From NCBI RefSeq assembly GCF_003700275.1, contig NZ_RBRE01000051.1, positions 52,548 to 116,547 on the forward strand: a stretch of 64,000 nucleotides of DNA, read 5' to 3'. Position 1 is the stretch's first letter. Every line of letters begins with the position of its first letter. The translations under genes and the position numbers were made by a program. The DNA comes from Pseudomonas cichorii (GTDB taxonomy: Bacteria > Pseudomonadota > Gammaproteobacteria > Pseudomonadales > Pseudomonadaceae). Positions 1-9,092 of this stretch are shown here, piece after piece. Under the pieces are notes generated by a model. The model worked only from the letters and a program-made list of their open reading frames with translations. It ran no database searches and was not told the DNA's origin.

Positions 1-54
1 CGTCGCGATCTGGGCGAACATGAGCGCATCACCTTTGGATGCCTGCCGTGCTGA
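1..54 (+). CDS. prmC: C-terminal end of PrmC (HemK), release factor glutamine methyltransferase (partial)
   Basis: Frame 1 is open from the window edge and ends at TGA 52-54. The 17 residues end in RRDLGEHERITFG plus four residues, which looks like the usual PrmC C-terminus (RDLxGxxRVT). PrmC methylates the Gln of the GGQ motif in release factors RF1 and RF2. The gene lies directly before moeB, as prmC (hemK) does in P. aeruginosa, and its stop overlaps the moeB start. The call rests on this short tail and the context. Confidence 0.75.
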   Translation, partial: RRDLGEHERITFGCLPC

Positions 55-815
55 GTGACCAGGAACTGCTGCGCTACAGCCGGCAGATCCTGCTGCAACA
101 TGTCGACATCGACGGCCAGATAAAGCTCAGGCACAGCCGTGCGCTGATCGTCGGTCTGGGTGGCCTTGGCTCTCCGGTGGCACTGTATCTGGCGGCAGCC
201 GGGGTGGGTGAATTGCATCTGGCCGACTTCGACAGCGTTGACCTGACCAACCTGCAGCGCCAGATCATCCATGACAGCCAGAGCGTCGGCCAGACCAAGG
301 TAGACTCTGCCATGGCCCGTCTGGCGGCCATTAACCCTGAAGTGACGCTGGTCGCCCATCGCGCGGCCCTGGATACCGATTCGCTGAGTGCTGCCGTGCA
401 GGCGGTGGATCTGGTGCTCGATTGCTCGGATAACTTCTCAACCCGCGAGGCGGTGAATGCCGCGTGTGTTGCCGCAGGCAAGCCATTGGTCAGCGGCGCG
501 GCGATTCGCCTCGAAGGCCAGTTGTCGGTGTTCGACCCGCGTCGCGCCGAGAGCCCTTGCTATCACTGCCTGTACGGGCACGGCAGCGAAGCCGAGCTGA
601 CCTGCAGCGAAGCTGGTGTCATCGGCCCGTTGGTGGGGCTGGTCGGCAGCCTGCAAGCCCTGGAAGCCTTGAAACTGTTGGCAGGCTTTGGCGAGCCTCT
701 GGTCGGCCGTCTGCTGCTGATCGATGCCTTGACCAGCCGTTTCCGCGAATTGAAGGTCAAGCGTGATCCGGCCTGCGGTGTCTGCGGTACTGCTCGGCAG
801 GCCAGGCATGACTGA
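48..815 (+). CDS. moeB: Molybdopterin-synthase adenylyltransferase MoeB (ThiF/E1-like)
   Basis: MoeB adenylates the C-terminal Gly-Gly of MoaD so that it can receive sulfur for molybdopterin synthesis in the cytoplasm. The protein of about 255 residues has the nucleotide-binding GLGGLGS loop near residues 36-42, two zinc-type Cys pairs (CYHC and CGVC) and the [10 protein letters not shown] segment of the E1-like family. I prefer the GTG at 48, giving (V)[12 protein letters not shown], because TTGGA lies at a workable distance upstream. An in-frame ATG at 39 would add three residues but has a badly placed ribosome site. The gene overlaps prmC upstream and murI downstream (8 bases), so it sits in a prmC-moeB-murI operon. 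Confidence 0.93.
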   Translation: MLSDQELLRYSRQILLQHVDIDGQIKLRHSRALIVGLGGLGSPVALYLAAAGVGELHLADFDSVDLTNLQRQIIHDSQSVGQTKVDSAMARLAAINPEVTLVAHRAALDTDSLSAAVQAVDLVLDCSDNFSTREAVNAACVAAGKPLVSGAAIRLEGQLSVFDPRRAESPCYHCLYGHGSEAELTCSEAGVIGPLVGLVGSLQALEALKLLAGFGEPLVGRLLLIDALTSRFRELKVKRDPACGVCGTARQARHD

Positions 816-1623
816 CACTCGTACGCCTTACAGTCGCAATGCGCCGGTTGGAGTGTTTGATTCCGGCGTGGGCGGGCTTTCGGTATTGACCGAGATTCGC
901 CAGTTGCTGCCCGACGAATCGCTACTGTATGTCGCGGACGGCGGGCATATTCCCTATGGTGAGAAGACTCCGGAATTCATTATCCAGCGCTGCCTGGCGA
1001 TTGCCGGTTTTCTCCGTGAACAAGGCGCCAAGGCTCTGGTGCTGGCCTGTAATACCGCGACAGTGGCTGGCGTTGCCCAGATACGTCAGCGCTACCCCGA
1101 CTGGCCCATCGTTGGCATGGAGCCGGCGGTCAAACCGGCTGCGGCTGCAACGCGCAGCGGCGTGGTCGGCGTTCTGGCCACCACCGGGACCCTGCAAAGC
1201 GCCAAGTTCGCGGCGTTGCTCGACCGTTTTGCCAGTGATGTGCGGGTGGTGACCCAGCCATGCCCGGGTCTGGTCGAGCTGATCGAGACTGGCGACCTGC
1301 TCAGCCCGACCATTCGCCAGTTGCTCTGGAGCTATGTCGAGCCGTTGCTGGCTGAAGGATGTGACACCATCATCCTTGGCTGTACCCACTATCCGTTTCT
1401 CAAGCCACTGCTGCGTCAGATGATTCCCGACTCGATCAGTCTGATCGACACCGGTGCCGCGGTAGCCCGTCAACTCCAGCGCCTGCTGGCCCAATCCGAT
1501 CTCTTGAGTCTTACGCCTGGATGCGAAACGTCCTACTGGACGAGTGGCAATCCAAATGATTTCAAAAAAATTCTGCCAGCCCTATGGCAAAGTCCCGGCA
1601 GTGTGCGAAGCTTGGGTTTGTAA
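808..1623 (+). CDS. murI: Glutamate racemase MurI
   Basis: MurI interconverts L- and D-glutamate and supplies D-Glu for peptidoglycan. The 271-residue protein starts [10 protein letters not shown]. It carries the FDSGVGG loop at residues 17-23 and both catalytic cysteines, C81 in LACNTAT and C192 in LGCTHYPF, so it should be active. The start ATG lies inside the end of moeB, which indicates translational coupling. An in-frame codon at 763 would extend it upstream but lies deep in moeB and is not supported. The length is normal for the family. Confidence 0.95.
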   Translation: MTDTRTPYSRNAPVGVFDSGVGGLSVLTEIRQLLPDESLLYVADGGHIPYGEKTPEFIIQRCLAIAGFLREQGAKALVLACNTATVAGVAQIRQRYPDWPIVGMEPAVKPAAAATRSGVVGVLATTGTLQSAKFAALLDRFASDVRVVTQPCPGLVELIETGDLLSPTIRQLLWSYVEPLLAEGCDTIILGCTHYPFLKPLLRQMIPDSISLIDTGAAVARQLQRLLAQSDLLSLTPGCETSYWTSGNPNDFKKILPALWQSPGSVRSLGL

Positions 1624-1739
1624 AAAAATCGTGAAAAAGACTTTTTGGGGCTGAACTAACGCTTTGCTACGGCTTTCTATACTGCGTCCGCCAGGTTTCC
1701 AGCACTTTACTAACAACTACATATGAAATGGATATTTCT

Positions 1740-2258
1740 ATGAAGCAACTCTTTTGTGCGGCCGTTATAGCGGCTGCTCTTGCGGGGCAAAGCTCATTGG
1801 CGCAAGCCGACGGAGTTGAGTTTTCGGTAGGCCATACCAGTCAATCGACCATGACTTATCGTCTGGGCGTGCAGTTCGACTGGGATAAAAGCTGGCTGAA
1901 AAGCGACGTGGGGCGCCTGACCGGTTACTGGGATGGAGCCTACACGCACTGGGAAGGTGACAAGCAATCCAGCAACAACAGCCTGTCGTTTTCGCCGGTG
2001 CTGGTCTACGAGTTCGCCGGACAGAACGTGAAGCCTTATATCGAGGCGGGTATTGGGGTTTCGGTATTCTCCAATACTCAGGTTGAAGACAACAAACTGG
2101 GTTCGGCTTTCAACTTTGAAGACCGTATCGGTTTTGGCCTGCGTTTCGCGGGCGGGCATGAAGTCGGTATTCGTGCCACTCACTATTCCAACGCCGGCAT
2201 CAAACAGCCGAACGACGGGATAGAAAGCTACGCCTTGCACTACAAGATGCCGTTCTAA
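1740..2258 (+). CDS. pagL: Lipid A 3-O-deacylase PagL (acyloxyacyl hydrolase)
   Basis: PagL is an outer-membrane beta-barrel that removes the 3-position acyl chain from lipid A. The protein has about 172 residues starting MKQLFCAAV, with a signal peptide ending near AQA-D. Its last third holds the catalytic triad in family spacing: H148, S150 and E162 (H-x-S, then Glu 12 residues on). It ends in an aromatic residue (KMPF), as barrel proteins do. A second ATG at 1728 is in frame, but the signal peptide is more regular from 1740. It is next to murI, as in P. aeruginosa. Its own promoter is likely in the roughly 115-base gap after murI. Confidence 0.9.
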   Translation: MKQLFCAAVIAAALAGQSSLAQADGVEFSVGHTSQSTMTYRLGVQFDWDKSWLKSDVGRLTGYWDGAYTHWEGDKQSSNNSLSFSPVLVYEFAGQNVKPYIEAGIGVSVFSNTQVEDNKLGSAFNFEDRIGFGLRFAGGHEVGIRATHYSNAGIKQPNDGIESYALHYKMPF

Positions 2259-2269
2259 GTAGCATCGCC

Positions 2270-2316
2270 TTCGCGAATGAATCCGCTCCCACACGGAGCG
2301 AATTTATTCGCGAATG
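2270..2316. repeat. REP-type palindrome pair
   Basis: Two inverted copies of the window's common REP core (CGCGAATGAATCCGCTCC and GGAGCGAATTTATTCGCG) sit head to head just after the pagL stop, between convergent genes. They could fold as a hairpin and slow transcription from either side. Confidence 0.85.
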
Positions 2317-2328
2317 ATGGCACCCCAC

Positions 2329-2643
2329 CTACAGATACGCCGTCGCAATTCCCTTGCGCTCATTCAGACAATCGTCTGCTCCCGCTTCAAACTCTCTGCA
2401 GATCAACGGGCGTCTTTCGTAGATGGTGCACATCATGCTGTCGCGATCCAGCGCCGCGCACCAGCCATCCTCCAGACGCAACATGACTTCGCCACCCCAC
2501 TCATCGGTATCGATATAGCGCTCGGGCACGCCGGTGTCGGTGATCAGCATCACCTCCAGCTGGCAGCAGCATGCCGCGCAGGTCGAGCAGGTGACGACCG
2601 GTTCGCTGGGAAGCTGGGTCAGGGTAATGAGCGGGGATTTCAG
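2329..2643 (-). CDS. YkgJ-family Cys-rich (Fe/Zn-chelating) protein with a probable CTG start
   Basis: This 104-residue protein belongs to the YkgJ (CxxCxxCC) family. Cysteines cluster near residues 19-27 (CSTCAACCC), with later ones at 62, 72, 82 and 92. Family members are thought to bind an Fe-S cluster or zinc; the reaction is unknown. There is no ATG, GTG or TTG near the expected start. The natural first codon is CTG at 2643-2641, which overlaps the DUF2878 stop as CTGA, like the ATGA overlaps elsewhere in this operon. The frame stays open upstream into DUF2878, so a longer product cannot be excluded. It is the last gene of the leftward cluster. Confidence 0.8.
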   Translation of the reverse strand: MKSPLITLTQLPSEPVVTCSTCAACCCQLEVMLITDTGVPERYIDTDEWGGEVMLRLEDGWCAALDRDSMMCTIYERRPLICREFEAGADDCLNERKGIATAYL

Positions 2644-3143
2644 TGGGAGGCTCCGGTGCGTGTATTGATGAGTGGATGGCTTGCCAGTCGTTGCAGCAAG
2701 GGAAAGACGACTGCCCAGACCAGCCCCAACAGCACGAGGCTTGGCCACAATCCCATGGGCAACTGGACGTTTGCCAGTTGCGAGCCGGCATAGTACGACA
2801 TCGGGCCGCCAATCGCGCCGAGCAGGCTGGCGCGCCACCATGGGCAGGCGGTCCAGGCCAGGCAATGCCTGAGTGTGGTGGCCAGCACCGCCCAGAGTAT
2901 GACCAGCCACAGGGGAATCAGTGGGCCATCGGTGCCGAAGTCGAATACTCCAATATTCATCAGGATGCTGTCGAGCAACGTTCCCGTAACCGTGACGGCC
3001 AGCAACAACCTGACTTCGTTTCTCCACAACACGTGAATCGCCACCACAGCGACTGCAATCAGCAGCCAGGCACTGTTGCCACCCAGCACGCAGGCGAACC
3101 AGCCAATCTGGAACAGCAGCGCATTGGCGAGGGTTTTAAGCAT
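2640..3143 (-). CDS. DUF2878 integral membrane protein
   Basis: This is a 167-residue, very hydrophobic protein of unknown function, starting MLKTLANALLFQIGW. It shows four to five membrane segments rich in Leu, Val and Trp and the DUF2878 pattern of an Asp in a central segment (GTLLDSILMNIGVFDFG). The start overlaps the stop of the Cfa-like gene by 8 bases and its own stop overlaps the next start. It is therefore tightly coupled within the light or photo-oxidation type cluster. A role in handling the modified lipid is inference only. Confidence 0.8.
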   Translation of the reverse strand: MLKTLANALLFQIGWFACVLGGNSAWLLIAVAVVAIHVLWRNEVRLLLAVTVTGTLLDSILMNIGVFDFGTDGPLIPLWLVILWAVLATTLRHCLAWTACPWWRASLLGAIGGPMSYYAGSQLANVQLPMGLWPSLVLLGLVWAVVFPLLQRLASHPLINTRTGASH

Positions 3144-4407
3144 CGAACAGTCCCAGCACAGGTGCACGCAATGCTTCAGGCTTGGCCAGCAGCAATTGGG
3201 CGGTGCCGATGGTGCGTTCCAGGAATCCGCCTTCGCAGTAGCACAGATAGAACTCCCACAGGCGCAGGAAGTACTCGTCGTAACCCAGTTCCAGCAATGC
3301 GCTGTGGGCATGACGGAAGTTGTCGTGCCACAGGTGCAGGGTCCGTGCGTAGTGCAGGCCGAAATCTTCCATATGCAGCAGGTTCATGTCGGTATCGCCT
3401 CCGACGATTTCCATCATCTTGTGCACCGACGGCAATGCTCCACCGGGGAAGATGTAGCGCTGGATGAAGTCCACACTGCTTTTGGCCTGCTCATAACGCT
3501 GCTCGCGAATGGTGATGGCCTGCAACAGCATCAGCCCGTTGCTCTTGAGCAGGTGCGAGCATTGCTTGAAGTACGTCGGCAGAAACTTGTGGCCCACCGC
3601 TTCGATCATTTCGATGGACACCAGCTTGTCGTACTGGCCGGTGAGGTCGCGGTAGTCCTTGAGCAGCAGTGTGACGCGATCCTGCAAGCCCAGTTGCTCC
3701 AGGCGTTTTTCGGTGTAGGCGAACTGTTCCCTGGACAGAGTTGTGGTGGTGACCCGGCAGCCATAATGCTGTGCCGCATAAATCGCCATGCTGCCCCAGC
3801 CCGTGCCGATTTCCAGCAGGTGATCTTCGGGCTTGAGCGCCAGCTTCTGGCAGATGCGCTCCAGCTTGTTCAGTTGCGCCTGCTCAAGGGTGTCGGTTTC
3901 GCTCAGGAACTGTGCGGCCGAATACATCATCGTCGGGTCGAGAAACTGCTCGAACAGCTGGTTACCCAGGTCGTAATGTGCCGCGATGTTTTTCTGCGAG
4001 CCTTTACGGGTATTGCGGTTGAGCCAGTGCAGACCCTGGACCAGCGGTCGTGTCAGGCGCGCGATACCACCTTCCATGGCATCGAGCACATCGAGATTGC
4101 TGACGAAAACCCGCACCACTGCGGTCAGGTCCGGCGTCGTCCAGTAGCCATGAATGAAAGCTTCACCGGCACCGATGGAACCGCCGCTGGCAACCATGCC
4201 CCAGATGGCGGAATCGCGTATATGAATCTCGCCCTGAATAAGTGCCCCGGCCTTGCCGAAGACATGGCGTTCGGTGCCCTCTATCACCACCAGCTGGCCG
4301 TTGCGCAGCTTGGCCAGTTGGCGCAGCACACCACGGCGCAGGAGGTTACCGGTCAGATTACGAGTACCCAGATTGGCAGAAAAACCACTACTACTGATGT
4401 TTTTCAT
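3136..4407 (-). CDS. Cyclopropane-fatty-acyl-phospholipid synthase family SAM methyltransferase
   Basis: The 423-residue protein has the Cfa fold: an N-terminal lipid-binding part (about 1-130), then a SAM domain with LLEIGTGWGSMAIYAAQ and the CFAS-typical IEMIEAVGH and FIQRYIFPGG. It transfers a one-carbon unit from SAM to unsaturated acyl chains of membrane phospholipid. Start MKNISSSGFSA overlaps the DUF1365 stop by 17 bases. Its partners (DUF1365, an FAD oxidoreductase, an SDR) are not those of housekeeping cfa. It may make a methylated or further oxidised fatty acid rather than a simple cyclopropane. The family call is firm; the exact product is inference. Confidence 0.9.
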   Translation of the reverse strand: MKNISSSGFSANLGTRNLTGNLLRRGVLRQLAKLRNGQLVVIEGTERHVFGKAGALIQGEIHIRDSAIWGMVASGGSIGAGEAFIHGYWTTPDLTAVVRVFVSNLDVLDAMEGGIARLTRPLVQGLHWLNRNTRKGSQKNIAAHYDLGNQLFEQFLDPTMMYSAAQFLSETDTLEQAQLNKLERICQKLALKPEDHLLEIGTGWGSMAIYAAQHYGCRVTTTTLSREQFAYTEKRLEQLGLQDRVTLLLKDYRDLTGQYDKLVSIEMIEAVGHKFLPTYFKQCSHLLKSNGLMLLQAITIREQRYEQAKSSVDFIQRYIFPGGALPSVHKMMEIVGGDTDMNLLHMEDFGLHYARTLHLWHDNFRHAHSALLELGYDEYFLRLWEFYLCYCEGGFLERTIGTAQLLLAKPEALRAPVLGLFDA

Positions 4408-5194
4408 TACGTCGATCCTTGGGTTGCGGGGTGCCGGTACGGTAGTCACCGTCAGCAGTCTGATGATTGAAAATCGGTATGCGCTTGAGGAAAAGGCGTA
4501 TGGCCTGCCAATAGATTGCAAGACATGTCTTGGCAGTCATCCACGGGAAGGTGAGCAGGTAACGGTGCAGCGTTTGACGGTTGAGGCTCTGACGCCTCAG
4601 GTTGAGAGTGGCATCGAACATTTTCAGCTCGCCTTGCCAGTCGGCCATGTGCACGCCGATTCGCTCGGCGGGCTGGCTGAAGCTCATGCGGTATTCGAGG
4701 TCGCGGGGTAGAAACGGCGACACATGAAACGCCTTGGCCACGGCAAAGTGCTGATGGCCTTCGCCGTTGGCGGGCAGGACATAGTGATAGCGTTCGCCCC
4801 AGGGCGTATTGGTGACCTCACAGAAGATCGCAGCCAGAGTCCCGTCGATTTCATGGCAGTAGAAAAAACTCACCGGGTTGAATGACAGGCCCCAACTGCG
4901 CGCCTGGGTCAGCAGGCATACCCGACCCAGCGGCATATGTCCCAGCGCGATCCCGACGCGCTCGCGCACCGCTTCCTGCAGCGGCACGCCGCGCCCGGTC
5001 AGTTCCGGCAGGTAGTCATGCTCTCTGAACGAGAATGGCGAAAAGCGTTTGTTGCCGGCCAGCGGCGACAGGTTGAGCACCGCGTCCTGTTCGTCCAGAT
5101 CCAGATACAGCAGGCCGATTCGATAATTGAATTGGTGAGCCCTCGGTGCAAAGCGCCGATGGCTGATCCAGCCGCTGTAAAGGGCGCTGTTCAC
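4391..5194 (-). CDS. DUF1365 domain-containing protein
   Basis: This 267-residue protein is recognisable as DUF1365 from its N-terminal YSGWISHRRFAPRAHQFNY and central GLSFNPVSFFYC. Such proteins are regularly encoded between an FAD oxidoreductase and a Cfa-like methyltransferase, as here, and are taken to act on the same lipid. The reaction is unknown. No signal peptide is evident. The stop overlaps the Cfa-like gene and the start overlaps the FAD oxidoreductase stop by four bases (ATGA), so the genes are co-translated. Confidence 0.9.
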   Translation of the reverse strand: MNSALYSGWISHRRFAPRAHQFNYRIGLLYLDLDEQDAVLNLSPLAGNKRFSPFSFREHDYLPELTGRGVPLQEAVRERVGIALGHMPLGRVCLLTQARSWGLSFNPVSFFYCHEIDGTLAAIFCEVTNTPWGERYHYVLPANGEGHQHFAVAKAFHVSPFLPRDLEYRMSFSQPAERIGVHMADWQGELKMFDATLNLRRQSLNRQTLHRYLLTFPWMTAKTCLAIYWQAIRLFLKRIPIFNHQTADGDYRTGTPQPKDRRNEKHQ

Positions 5195-6438
5195 AGCACT
5201 TCACCGAAGGCTTTGGCCACGCGCAGGCCGCTGACCACGCCGTCTTCGTGGAAACCATTGGCCCAATAGGCGCCGCAGTACCAGGTATGTTCGACGTCGT
5301 TGATTTCCTGCCAGCGCTCCTGGGCCGCGACGGCCTCCAGGCTGTATTGCGGGTGCGCATAGCGATAGCGGCCAAGGATCTTCTGCGGATCGATGGCGCT
5401 GGTCTGGTTCAGGCTGACGCAAAAGGTGGTATTGCTTTCGATCCCCTGCAGGATGTTCATGTCATAGGTTACGGCTGCCAGTTGCTGCTCGCCGCCACCA
5501 AGTCGGTAGTTCCAGCTGGCCCAGGCCAGTTTGCGATCAGGCAACAGCCGTGTGTCGCTGTGCAGGACCACGTCATTCTCGGCATAGCGCAAGGCACCGA
5601 GAACCTCCTGTTCGGCCTGTGAGGGCCTGGCCAGTAGTTGCAAGGCCTGATCGCTGTGGCAGGCGAAGATCACTTTATCGAAGCGCTCGCTGCCCTGGGC
5701 GCTATGCAGCGTGACGCCTTCGCTGTCGCGCTCGACCCGCTGCACTGGGCAGGACAGGCGGATGCGCTCCTTGAACGAGGCGGTCAAGGGCTCGATATAA
5801 CTTCTGGAGCCGCCTTCGATCACGCACCATTGTGGGCGGTTAGTGACAGACAGCAGGCCGTGATTCTTGAAGAAACGCACGAAGAATTGCAGGGGAAAAC
5901 CCAGCATGTCGGCCAGTGACATCGACCAGATGGCCGCGCCCATTGGCACGATGTAATGGTCGATGAAGCGCTGGCCATAACCGCCGTTTTTCAGGTATTC
6001 ACCCAGAGTGGTATCTGCCGCGATGCGGCGGTTTTCGAGATCGGCCACCGACTGGCGATTGAAGCGCAGGATGTCACTGAGCATGCCCCAGAAGCGTGGC
6101 GACAACAGGTTGCTGCGCTGGGCGAACAGGCTGTTGAGATTGTTGCCGTTGTATTCGACCCCGGTGCGCGGGTCATGCACCGAAAAGCTCATCTCGGCCG
6201 GTTTGAACGCAACGCCCAGTTGCCCGAGCAGGCGGATGAAGTTCGGATAGGTCCAGTCGTTGAACACGATGAAGCCGGTATCAATCGCATAGGCACGGCC
6301 CTCGACCTGCACGTCGACGGTGTGGGTATGGCCGCCGATCCAGTCCGATGCTTCAAACACGCTGATTTCATGCGAGCGATTGAGCAGGTAGGCGCTGGTC
6401 AGGCCGGCAATCCCGCTGCCGATGATGGCGATTTTCAT
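5191..6438 (-). CDS. FAD-dependent oxidoreductase (flavin amine-oxidase-like)
   Basis: This 415-residue flavoprotein has an N-terminal dinucleotide-binding loop IIGSGIAGLTSAYLL, the following WIGGHTHTVD segment and DTGFIVFND. These are typical of the amine-oxidase or phytoene-desaturase-like branch found beside DUF1365 and Cfa-like genes. It probably oxidises or desaturates an acyl chain or a methylated lipid intermediate; the substrate is not shown by the sequence. It is joined to both neighbours by 4-base overlaps. Confidence 0.88.
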   Translation of the reverse strand: MKIAIIGSGIAGLTSAYLLNRSHEISVFEASDWIGGHTHTVDVQVEGRAYAIDTGFIVFNDWTYPNFIRLLGQLGVAFKPAEMSFSVHDPRTGVEYNGNNLNSLFAQRSNLLSPRFWGMLSDILRFNRQSVADLENRRIAADTTLGEYLKNGGYGQRFIDHYIVPMGAAIWSMSLADMLGFPLQFFVRFFKNHGLLSVTNRPQWCVIEGGSRSYIEPLTASFKERIRLSCPVQRVERDSEGVTLHSAQGSERFDKVIFACHSDQALQLLARPSQAEQEVLGALRYAENDVVLHSDTRLLPDRKLAWASWNYRLGGGEQQLAAVTYDMNILQGIESNTTFCVSLNQTSAIDPQKILGRYRYAHPQYSLEAVAAQERWQEINDVEHTWYCGAYWANGFHEDGVVSGLRVAKAFGEVL

Positions 6439-7223
6439 TGCATGTCCTTATTCGATGCCGAAGTCCGCGTCATGCGTTTGCCAATCGCGAATTTTGCCCG
6501 CGCTGGCAGCATCGCCAGCAAGCGCAGGCTGAGAATGAAAGCGCCAGGGAAGGCGATTTCCAGTGGGCGTCTGGAACGCTCCAGTTTTTTCGCGATGTAC
6601 TTGGCAGCCTTGTCGACCGGCCAGCGCATTGGCATCGGGAAATCATTCTTTTCGGTCAGGGGCGTATCGACGAAGCCCGGGCTGATCACGGTGACGTCGA
6701 TATTTTCGCTGGCCAGGTCAAGTCGCAGCGACTCGAACAGATATCGCAGGCCGGCCTTGGATGCACCGTAGGCTTCGGCCCGTGGCAATGGCAGGTAAGT
6801 CACTGCGCTGGCGACACCCAGCAGATGGGGGCTGGTGCCCTTGCGCAGCAACGGCAGCGCTTCCTGGATGCAGAAACTGCTGGCCAGCAGATTGGTGCGA
6901 ACCACTCGCTCGATCATCGCTGCATCGAAGCTCTGCGCTTCCAGGTATTCGCATGTGCCGGCATTGAGAATGGCGGTATCCAGAGCGCCCCATTGCCGTT
7001 CGATGCTATCGCCCATCTGCCGGACCTGGACGCCATCGGTGATATCGCCCGCGATCAGCAGCGTCTGGCCGGGGTAACGGTCCGCCAGGGCTTGCAGGGG
7101 AGCCACGGTTCTGGCGGTCAAGGCTACTTGATTACCAGCGTCGAGCAGTTCTTTTGCCAGTGCCAGGCCAATGCCACTGCTGGCGCCGGTCAACCAGATA
7201 CGACGTGCATATGAAGTGTTCAT
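6435..7223 (-). CDS. Short-chain dehydrogenase/reductase (SDR)
   Basis: The 262-residue classical SDR has the cofactor loop TGASSGIGLAL near residue 13 and the catalytic YGASK (Tyr-x3-Lys) near residue 155. A basic C-terminus and a hydrophobic stretch (GAFILSLRLLAML) near the end suggest membrane association. The substrate is unknown. It overlaps the FAD oxidoreductase by 4 bases downstream and the SnoaL-like gene by 4 bases upstream, and is part of the phrB to YkgJ operon. Confidence 0.88.
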   Translation of the reverse strand: MNTSYARRIWLTGASSGIGLALAKELLDAGNQVALTARTVAPLQALADRYPGQTLLIAGDITDGVQVRQMGDSIERQWGALDTAILNAGTCEYLEAQSFDAAMIERVVRTNLLASSFCIQEALPLLRKGTSPHLLGVASAVTYLPLPRAEAYGASKAGLRYLFESLRLDLASENIDVTVISPGFVDTPLTEKNDFPMPMRWPVDKAAKYIAKKLERSRRPLEIAFPGAFILSLRLLAMLPARAKFAIGKRMTRTSASNKDMQ

Positions 7224-7642
7224 GCCAACCTCTTTTTCAGCCAGGCAATCAGCCTTCCCATGATGGGCAGGTGTTCGTAGAGCAATGCTCCGGCATCGAA
7301 GTAATCCCGATGCCGGTAAACCTTTTCGTGCCAGTGCAGGTGCGAGCAGCCTTCGACGTTGATCAGTCGACCCCGAGCAAGGCGCGGATGTGAATAACTC
7401 ATGGTCCAGACCAGATAACCTTCGCCGGGCCGGACTTCATCGAAGCGGTGAAACTCGAAATGCAGTTCGCTGACATTGGCGTACAGCTCGGCGAAGTAGC
7501 GCCGCATGGCTGTCAGCCCATGAATCTGGTGCAACGGGTCGGTGAACGACACATCGTCGCTGTACAGCTCGCCGACCCGCTCAAGGTTGTCCTTGTTCAG
7601 GGCTGCAAAGTCATGGGCGAATCGCTGCAGGAATTCACTCAT
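7220..7642 (-). CDS. SnoaL/NTF2-like protein
   Basis: This 140-residue protein has the cone-shaped NTF2/SnoaL signature: FAALNKDNLERVGELYSDD followed by VSFTDPLHQIHG and a Trp- and His-rich strand (HLHWHEKVYRHRDYFD). These folds bind small hydrophobic molecules or act as isomerases or hydrolases; the ligand cannot be told from sequence. It is translationally coupled to the SDR gene (ATGA) and overlaps the photolyase stop by 8 bases. Confidence 0.85.
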   Translation of the reverse strand: MSEFLQRFAHDFAALNKDNLERVGELYSDDVSFTDPLHQIHGLTAMRRYFAELYANVSELHFEFHRFDEVRPGEGYLVWTMSYSHPRLARGRLINVEGCSHLHWHEKVYRHRDYFDAGALLYEHLPIMGRLIAWLKKRLA

Positions 7643-9083
7643 GATGCGGGTCCGTAGCGGCCTGACGATGGGGCAGGGCCTTGAATGCGGCCAGTGCCCG
7701 GGCGCGGCTTTTGCTCAGGTCGACAATCGGTGCGGGATAGTCGGCTACCCCGAACAGGCCGCCAGCGAGGGCCGGGTTATGCACTTCTTTCTTGTTCAGG
7801 CTGGCCAGTTCCGGCAGCCAATGCTTGATGAAGCGTCCTTCGGGATCGAATTTTTCCGATTGCGAGAGGGGATTGAAGATCCGGAAGTAAGGCGCCGAGT
7901 CGGTGCCCGTGGATGAACTCCACTGCCAGCCGCCGTTGTTGGCCGCCAGGTCACCATCGATCAGGTGGCGCATGAAAAAGCGCTCGCCCTCACGCCAGTC
8001 AATCAGCAGATTCTTGGTCAGGAACATGGCAACGACCATCCTTAGTCGGTTGTGCATCCAGCCGGTGTCCAGCAACTGGCGCATGGCTGCATCGATGATG
8101 GGCAATCCGGTGCGGGCTTCCTGCCACGCAGCCAGTTCCTTCGGGGCGTCACGCCATTTGACGGCTTCGGTCTCGGGGCGGAATGCACGATGACGCGAAA
8201 CGCGCGGGTAGCCCACTAGAATATGTTTGTAGAACTCCCGCCACAGCAATTCGTTGATCCAGGTCACTGTTCCGGTGTCACCGGTTTCAAATTCGCCGTT
8301 GTTGCTCATCAGTGCCGCATGCAGGCACTGACGCGGGGAAATCACCCCGGCCGCCAGATATGCCGACAACTGGCTGGTGCCGGGCTTGGCCGGGAAATCG
8401 CGCTCGCTCTGGTAATAGCGGATCTGATCGTCGCTGAATTCACTCAGGCGCCGCCGGGCTTCGTTTTCACCGGCTGGCCAGAGTTCGCGCAGCGCTGTGG
8501 AGGGTTGAGCAAAGCCCTTGACCTGATCGGGTACCGAATCGCTTTTGATCGAGAGCGCTTGCTGGGCGCCGGGCAGGCGAATGAGGCGTGGCATCGCTTC
8601 GTGGAGGCGTGCGTAGCAGACCTTGCGGAACTGGCTGTAGACCTGAAAGTAGCCACCGCTCTTGGTCAGAATGCTGCCGGGCTTGAACAGCAGTTGATCC
8701 AGATAGCTGTGGAACTGAACCCCGGCGTTTTCCAGCGTCTGGCGCACGGCCTGATCGCGGCTGCTTTCATTGATGCCGTATTCTTCGTTGCTGTGCAGCC
8801 CTTCGACGGCATGCTCCGTACACAACTGCAACAACACTTGCGGGGCCTGGTCCCAGGTGTCGGCCTCGCGGATCAGCAGGGGAACATTCAACTCGCCCAG
8901 GGCCTTTTCCAGCGCCTGCAGGTTGCGCAGCCAGAAATCCACCTTGCAGGCCGCGTCATCATGGTTCTGCCATTGAGTGGGGCTGACCAGATACACAGCC
9001 AGTGTCGGACCACGCTCCATGGCTGCGGTCAGGGCAGTATTATCGTGAACGCGCAAATCGCTACGCAGCCAAAGCAGTTGCAT
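7635..9083 (-). CDS. phrB: Deoxyribodipyrimidine photolyase (class I CPD photolyase)
   Basis: The 482-residue flavoprotein repairs cyclobutane pyrimidine dimers using blue or near-UV light. The N-terminal antenna domain starts [13 protein letters not shown]. The C-terminal FAD domain holds [22 protein letters not shown] and PYFRIFNP, the class I hallmarks. It starts 9 bases after the MerR-type regulator stop. Position inside a LitR-type operon suggests induction by light, which matches its use of light as substrate. Confidence 0.95.
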   Translation of the reverse strand: MQLLWLRSDLRVHDNTALTAAMERGPTLAVYLVSPTQWQNHDDAACKVDFWLRNLQALEKALGELNVPLLIREADTWDQAPQVLLQLCTEHAVEGLHSNEEYGINESSRDQAVRQTLENAGVQFHSYLDQLLFKPGSILTKSGGYFQVYSQFRKVCYARLHEAMPRLIRLPGAQQALSIKSDSVPDQVKGFAQPSTALRELWPAGENEARRRLSEFSDDQIRYYQSERDFPAKPGTSQLSAYLAAGVISPRQCLHAALMSNNGEFETGDTGTVTWINELLWREFYKHILVGYPRVSRHRAFRPETEAVKWRDAPKELAAWQEARTGLPIIDAAMRQLLDTGWMHNRLRMVVAMFLTKNLLIDWREGERFFMRHLIDGDLAANNGGWQWSSSTGTDSAPYFRIFNPLSQSEKFDPEGRFIKHWLPELASLNKKEVHNPALAGGLFGVADYPAPIVDLSKSRARALAAFKALPHRQAATDPHHE

Positions 9084-9092
9084 GTGAAATCC

